From a virus, in the IMG/VR virus record IMGVR_UViG_3300034374_004737, positions 1 to 25,208 of that record: a stretch of 25,208 bases of DNA, one strand, 5' to 3'. The position numbers and the translations under genes are program-made. Below are positions 22,610 to 25,208 of this stretch, one piece after another. The number at the start of each line of letters is the position of its first letter. The first letter of the stretch is position 1. The notes under the pieces were generated by a model, which saw only the letters and a program-made list of their open reading frames with translations, searched no databases and was not told the DNA's origin.

Positions 22610-22800
22610 GGGTGCGTCTCCGGTAAATCGTCCGCTGAGCCTATCGTCCACTCGATGGCTTCCCATTCGAGCTCTGCATGCGGCGTGTAGCCCGCGCGTA
22701 CTATGCGCTCGGCGACGTCGTGCGCGTCGTCCACGTTGTCCGCTGCGACGGTCACCCGCTCGGTGACGGTGGCTCGGAATGTCACCTCATAGATGGTCAT
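22606..22800 (-). CDS. small DpnD/PcfM-like protein
   Basis: A 64-residue protein starting with ATG at 22800 in an ATGA overlap. Its TIYEVTFRATVTERVTVAAD, NVDDAHDVAERIVRAGY pattern (two beta strands then a helix with D/E-A repeats) fits the small DpnD/PcfM-type proteins often found in phages and plasmids. The C-terminal part is acidic. Function unknown. The assignment is by pattern. Confidence 0.65.
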   Translation of the reverse strand: MTIYEVTFRATVTERVTVAADNVDDAHDVAERIVRAGYTPHAELEWEAIEWTIGSADDLPETHP

Positions 22801-23054
22801 GGCTGCACCCCCACTGCATCAAGCGCTGCAGTCATGTTGTCGAATTGATCGGACGTGGCCGACGCCAATATAGAGTCTGTCGGATCATCGCCAAAGGCGC
22901 CCTCGGACGTGTAAACGCAGACGTTGAAATCATGCGGCTCTGGGTAGCCCATGCCGCCCATATCAGTAATGACCACATAGCGCCCATCGTCAAGCGTGAG
23001 CGACAGACACTGAAAGCGACCGTCGTCGTGAGCGTTGAAGTTTGGGATGTTCAT
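22797..23054 (-). CDS. small hypothetical acidic protein
   Basis: An 85-residue protein with GGAGG eight bases before the ATG at 23054 and an ATGA overlap at its end. It is acidic, with a beta-rich middle (RFQCLSLTLDDGRYVVITDM, FNVCVYTSEGAF) and a helical end. No family recognised. Likely a small early phage protein, possibly acting on host proteins, as is common in such clusters. Confidence 0.75.
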   Translation of the reverse strand: MNIPNFNAHDDGRFQCLSLTLDDGRYVVITDMGGMGYPEPHDFNVCVYTSEGAFGDDPTDSILASATSDQFDNMTAALDAVGVQP

Positions 23055-23057
23055 TGC

Positions 23058-23339
23058 TTACGCCTCCGCCTTGATGTCATCGATCATGTGCTCGGCAATT
23101 TCGTACCAATTCACATCAGATAAGAAGGCGCGGGCGTAGTCGGCAGCTAGTCCCTCAACGGTGGCGCACTCAAACAGCACTTGGTCGGCGTAGTCCGACA
23201 ACCCGCCCGCCAATGCGCTGATATCTTCAGGGTCAAATGCGCTGTAGTAGTCCGACGGGTCGAAACCGTCGAATATCTCTAGATTGACTCGCCATGTGGC
23301 GTAGTTAGTCCAACCGTTGTACTTGGTGTCAGTGCTCAT
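23058..23339 (-). CDS. NGWTNYATW-type small phage protein
   Basis: A 93-residue acidic protein with GAGG eight bases upstream of the ATG at 23339. The N-terminus KYNGWTNYATWRVNLEIFDG is a well-known phage and plasmid signature (DUF7249-like; NGWTNYETW). The rest is helical and acidic, ending DVNWYEIAEHMIDDIKAEA. It is the first gene after the 90-base gap downstream of the clamp-like gene. Function unknown. Confidence 0.8.
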   Translation of the reverse strand: MSTDTKYNGWTNYATWRVNLEIFDGFDPSDYYSAFDPEDISALAGGLSDYADQVLFECATVEGLAADYARAFLSDVNWYEIAEHMIDDIKAEA

Positions 23340-23375
23340 CGTAGTGTCCTCAAGTTTAGGTTATAGGCTCATCAG

Positions 23376-23423
23376 TACGGGTTGCACCCGTAGACGCGCG
23401 GCGCTCGCATGGGCGTCGCGCGT
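23376..23423 (-). other. paired stem-loops after the clamp-like gene
   Basis: Two hairpins occupy the gap: TACGGGT (23376-23382) with ACCCGTA (23386-23392), loop TGC; and ACGCGCG (23394-23400) with CGCGCGT (23417-23423). On the minus strand they directly follow the clamp-like stop at 23430. There is no U-run, so they may shape mRNA processing or stop transcription partly. Confidence 0.4.
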
Positions 23424-23429
23424 TTCGCC

Positions 23430-24119
23430 TTATGCCGCCTCGTCTGCTACTTGCTCGGCGGTCTCCGCACTGTAGGCGAGCGCGTCCGCATGCGCCATGC
23501 TGCACGCAACGCGCGCGGTCTCCGCCCGCAGATCGTTACGCATGGGCATCACAAGCGCGAGCGTGTCGCCGGTAGTGTCGGCGATGACGGTAGGAAGCTC
23601 GCCGCGCATATGGATCCGGATAGCGTGCTGCCCCGCGACTTTTTTGGATATGTTGCGCGCAATCGAAAGCGCGTCACAAGCATCGGCAAGATATTGCGTA
23701 TTGAGTACAGCGGGCACTTGCTCGCCAATATCCTCAGGCTTAGGCACTACGCGGCGCCATTCTGGGAACGTACCGTCTAACGCCTTACCCGTTACGGATC
23801 CGGTAGGCGTGTCAATCGCGATATGCGTGCCGTCAATCGTGATCTTAACCTCGACGCCGCCTAAATTTTTACCGCGCGCATACTCGCCCCGAAATTGTTG
23901 CAATGCCGCATCTAGCGTCTCGTTCGGAATGATGACGGACGGATAGGCGGACTTGACGCCGCGTGCATTGGCAACAAATAGCCGGTGGCCGTCCGTTGCG
24001 ACAATCTTGCCCGCGCCGGTATCAAGATAGACGCCTTGCAGATAGTAGCGAATATCCTTTTCGGCGGCATGAGTGCGGGCGGCGCGCAAGTGAGCGAGCG
24101 AAACAGTGAGTGTATACAT
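23430..24119 (-). CDS. two-domain beta sliding clamp-like protein
   Basis: A 229-residue protein with AAAGGAAA upstream of the ATG at 24119. LQGVYLDTGAGKIVATDGHR followed by LFVA matches the DnaN domain II segment (VATDGHRLAV), and the later GDTLALVMPMRND matches the end of DnaN (YVVMPMRL). E. coli DnaN is 366 residues with three domains; this protein would correspond to domains II and III, lacking domain I, and carries 35 extra C-terminal residues. It would be the processivity factor of PolA, loaded or self-loading. No clamp loader gene is seen in the window. Confidence 0.75.
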   Translation of the reverse strand: MYTLTVSLAHLRAARTHAAEKDIRYYLQGVYLDTGAGKIVATDGHRLFVANARGVKSAYPSVIIPNETLDAALQQFRGEYARGKNLGGVEVKITIDGTHIAIDTPTGSVTGKALDGTFPEWRRVVPKPEDIGEQVPAVLNTQYLADACDALSIARNISKKVAGQHAIRIHMRGELPTVIADTTGDTLALVMPMRNDLRAETARVACSMAHADALAYSAETAEQVADEAA

Positions 24120-24170
24120 GGTGCTAGTTTCCTTTAGGTTAGTTTAATGAACGGAAATAGGTTACAGAGT

Positions 24171-24302
24171 TTAGTCACGAGCCGCAAGGCACACGAGCCC
24201 GAATGTTTGACAGTAGGCGGCGGCTAGTAGCGTTGGCGCGCCAAAGTACGCGCCGCCAATGCATAAGCCGGTGATGATGAAAAAGAGTGTGGAGAATTTC
24301 AT
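24171..24302 (-). CDS. 43-residue membrane peptide
   Basis: The ATG at 24302 follows GGAGG by seven bases and shares ATGA with the stop of the gene at 24299-24475; the longer frame further upstream lies in that gene. The product is almost entirely hydrophobic (KFSTLFFIITGLCIGGAYFG, then APTLLAAAYCQ), one or two membrane segments, ending in AARD. Perhaps an early membrane peptide such as a superinfection-exclusion protein; function unknown. Confidence 0.65.
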   Translation of the reverse strand: MKFSTLFFIITGLCIGGAYFGAPTLLAAAYCQTFGLVCLAARD

Positions 24303-24475
24303 TCTGCATCCTCCAACATGTAGGGGTAAACGGACTCGATAGATGGGACGACGTAGTCCCACACTACCGGCTGAATATCGACGCGCCCATTGGCATTGGG
24401 CTCAGACGTGACTGCGTAGAGTAGGCCAACCTCATTGGCGGCGCGGTATTCTTGTTTGATGTATACCAATCTCAT
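24299..24475 (-). CDS. 58-residue hypothetical protein
   Basis: An open frame from ATG at 24475 to TGA at 24299, with ATGA overlaps to both neighbours (24472-24475 and 24299-24302). The product (MRLVYIKQEYRAANEVGLLY, a middle with VDIQPVVWDYVV, ending YMLEDAE) has balanced composition and alternating strand/helix, unlike a chance frame. The ribosome site GGAGG of the next gene lies within its last codons. No family recognised. Confidence 0.75.
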   Translation of the reverse strand: MRLVYIKQEYRAANEVGLLYAVTSEPNANGRVDIQPVVWDYVVPSIESVYPYMLEDAE

Positions 24476-24660
24476 ATGGCACCATTTTTCGCAATGGCAT
24501 TAAATGCGCGCCAGTAGTCGAGCGCCATGCGGTAGTCATCGCATCGCACCTTGTCATGTAGATCGCCGGCGGCATTGCGGACGTGGACGCAGTACCACAT
24601 GCCAGACTTTTCAAGCATGGTTGACCAATCGTTCCGATATGTTTTTACTTTCGTTTGCAT
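24472..24660 (-). CDS. small hypothetical protein
   Basis: A 62-residue protein. The ATG at 24660 has GAGGAG seven bases upstream; an in-frame codon at 24675 lies before that site. The sequence (YRNDWSTMLEKSGMWYCVHV, DDYRMALDYWRAFNAIAKNG) has a small alpha/beta pattern with a Trp/Tyr-rich centre. No family recognised. It couples to the next gene by ATGA. Confidence 0.75.
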   Translation of the reverse strand: MQTKVKTYRNDWSTMLEKSGMWYCVHVRNAAGDLHDKVRCDDYRMALDYWRAFNAIAKNGAI

Positions 24661-24682
24661 GTTGTGTCTCCTCAAGAGAATG

Positions 24683-24703
24683 GGCGGCGGTTAAACCGCC
24701 GCC
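24683..24703 (-). other. GC-rich stem-loop at end of first early gene
   Basis: GGCGGCGG (24683-24690) pairs with CCGCCGCC (24696-24703) around TTAAA, forming an 8-bp stem (10 bp if the TT/AA pairs add). It contains the stop of the 24691-24882 gene and lies 10 to 20 bases before the next ribosome site. No U-run follows on the minus strand; it may attenuate the operon or protect the mRNA. Confidence 0.45.
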
Positions 24704-24882
24704 TTACCCACTAATGATTTGGCGTAGGCCGCCGCCTTGTCGACATTGTCGAAAATGCGGGAGGGCTGGACTCGCATGTCAGAGTCGAGATCGTCTAGGT
24801 GAACGATGAAACGGCCATCCATTTTCTGATGTACCGACGCCATCATGGCTGTGTTGTAATCGATGAAATTGATGATTTCCAT
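24691..24882 (-). CDS. first gene of the leftward early operon, hypothetical
   Basis: A 63-residue protein from ATG at 24882, with an AGAGGT ribosome site. The sequence (MEIINFIDYNTAMMASVHQK, RFIVHLDDLDSDMRVQPS, KAAAYAKSLVGKAAV) is a small alpha/beta protein. Not a known family. It is the promoter-proximal gene after the candidate promoter at 24919-24947, and first genes of early operons often encode host-directed or regulatory proteins; that is inference only. Confidence 0.7.
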   Translation of the reverse strand: MEIINFIDYNTAMMASVHQKMDGRFIVHLDDLDSDMRVQPSRIFDNVDKAAAYAKSLVGKAAV

Positions 24883-24918
24883 TTTTCGTGTACCTCTATT
24901 TAGTTAACCCACAAATGC

Positions 24919-24947
24919 AGTAGACCATAACTCAAAACGCTTGTAAA
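24919..24947 (-). promoter_or_regulatory. candidate leftward early promoter
   Basis: On the minus strand TTTACA (24947-24942), 17-base spacer and TCTACT (24924-24919) resemble a sigma70 promoter. The start would fall near 24912, leaving a leader of about 30 bases before the ATG at 24882. An ACCCACA motif (24907-24913) overlaps the expected start, and the tandem repeats lie about 18 bases upstream of the -35. Confidence 0.45.
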
Positions 24948-24964
24948 GCATTTTCTTACATAAA

Positions 24965-24997
24965 TGTGGGTAGCGTGTGGGTAGCGTTTGGGTAATG
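24965..24997 (+). repeat. three tandem 11-bp repeats
   Basis: TGTGGGTAGCG at 24965-24975 and again at 24976-24986 are identical and abut; TTTGGGTAATG at 24987-24997 is a diverged third copy (3 mismatches). The exact head-to-tail phasing of about one helical turn places the motif on the same face of the DNA. Confidence 0.8.
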
Positions 24998-25099
24998 AAA
25001 ACGAGGGCAGATTGCCCACACAAAATGCCTATATACATAGGCTCAAGTGGCTCTGTGGGCAAAATGGTCATGTAATCTTCTGAACCTAGGATTTCTTAA

Positions 25100-25115
25100 T
25101 TTTATGCGCATAAAA
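25100..25115. promoter_or_regulatory. 16-bp perfect palindrome with CGCATAA half-site
   Basis: TTTTATGCGCATAAAA reads the same on both strands. Each half contains TTATGCG or CGCATAA, the half-site of the palindrome at 15240-15260, so both may bind the same phage regulator. Confidence 0.5.
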
Positions 25116-25153
25116 CGTGTGGCCGTGCATAAACTCGAGCGCCGCCAACTTTG

Positions 25154-25187
25154 GTGGGTATGCCCACATTGCCCACATGACCCACAA
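25154..25187. repeat. 9-bp tandem TGCCCACAT repeats
   Basis: TGCCCACAT at 25161-25169 and 25170-25178 abut, followed by GACCCACAA at 25179-25187. They are inverted relative to the 24965-24997 copies. GTGGG at 25154-25158 pairs with CCCAC at 25163-25167 as a small stem. Confidence 0.7.
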
Positions 25188-25208
25188 ACTCCCCCGCCCC
25201 CATGCCCC

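Larger units (their letters stand above)
24883..25208. other. gene-free control/origin-like region
   Basis: These 326 bases carry no frame that I can support. They are A/T-rich compared with the genes and hold about ten copies of a TGTGGGYA-like motif in both orientations, three tandem 11-bp units, a hairpin (GCCTAT at 25027-25032 with ATAGGC at 25037-25042) and a 16-bp palindrome. The layout suits a replication origin, an early-promoter control region, or both. The motif array continues close to the window edge. Confidence 0.55.

Noticed and set aside
25030-25062. Second leftward promoter (TTGCCC, 17 bases, TATGTA)
   Set aside because: Both boxes match the consensus poorly (4/6 and 3/6) and the elements belong to the repeat and hairpin structure; not supported.
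24907-25187. CRISPR array at the right end
   Set aside because: Repeats are only 8 to 11 bp, occur in both orientations and have irregular or no spacers.

Overview
This window is part of a double-stranded DNA tailed phage (or a prophage in its lytic gene order) with a short-tailed, P22-like virion. The reading is based on an unbroken run of structural genes in P22 order (coat, gp4-like, gp10-like, a needle/fibre position, ejection proteins), a lysis cassette, and a compact replication module. Genes are packed with ATGA, TAATG or GTGA overlaps. The D-Ala-type M15 endolysin and P22-type tail machine suggest a Gram-negative host, but no host gene, tRNA or integrase is present, so the host cannot be named. 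The virion genes resemble P22, while the replication genes (family A polymerase, primase-SF3 helicase, sliding-clamp-like protein, RecB-type and VRR-NUC nucleases, SNF2-type helicase) do not, so the genome is mosaic.

Left part (1-10944, + strand): the 3' end of the coat gene, a head-fibre/decoration candidate, a strong hairpin, two small unknown genes, the gp4-like tail accessory factor, the gp10-like stabilisation/tail hub protein, a 235-residue needle or fibre candidate, a tail fibre/spike, a glycine-rich adhesin candidate, a small beta-rich protein, a GNAT-like protein and three ejection proteins. 10955-12153 is the lysis cassette: small membrane proteins, a 3TM-type holin and an M15 peptidase. 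An HExxH zincin and a calcineurin-like phosphoesterase follow.

Middle part (13463-21476): a leftward block (VRR-NUC nuclease, SNF2/DEAD-like helicase, small protein) and a rightward block (Fe-S RecB-like DUF2800 nuclease, an unknown possibly ssDNA-binding protein, DNA polymerase I-like, primase-helicase) diverge from a short control region at 15240-15330. That region has back-to-back promoters sharing one -35 box and a 9-bp-arm palindrome over the leftward -10 and start codon. The polymerase gene has an unusual translation start: its Shine-Dalgarno is 29 bases upstream, but a very stable GNRA hairpin fills the gap, so folding would restore a 7-base spacing.

Right part (21481-24882, - strand): about thirteen small genes read leftward, mostly chained by ATGA overlaps, including a two-domain beta-clamp-like protein, a DUF3310 protein and several short ones. 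They appear to be driven from a promoter near 24920-24947. The last 326 bases contain no gene that I can support but are dense in TGTGGGYA motifs in both orientations, including three tandem 11-bp units, plus perfect palindromes. This is most likely an origin and/or early control region. The best candidates for something new are the polymerase hairpin start, the two-domain clamp, the divergent/leaderless control region and the terminal repeat array.
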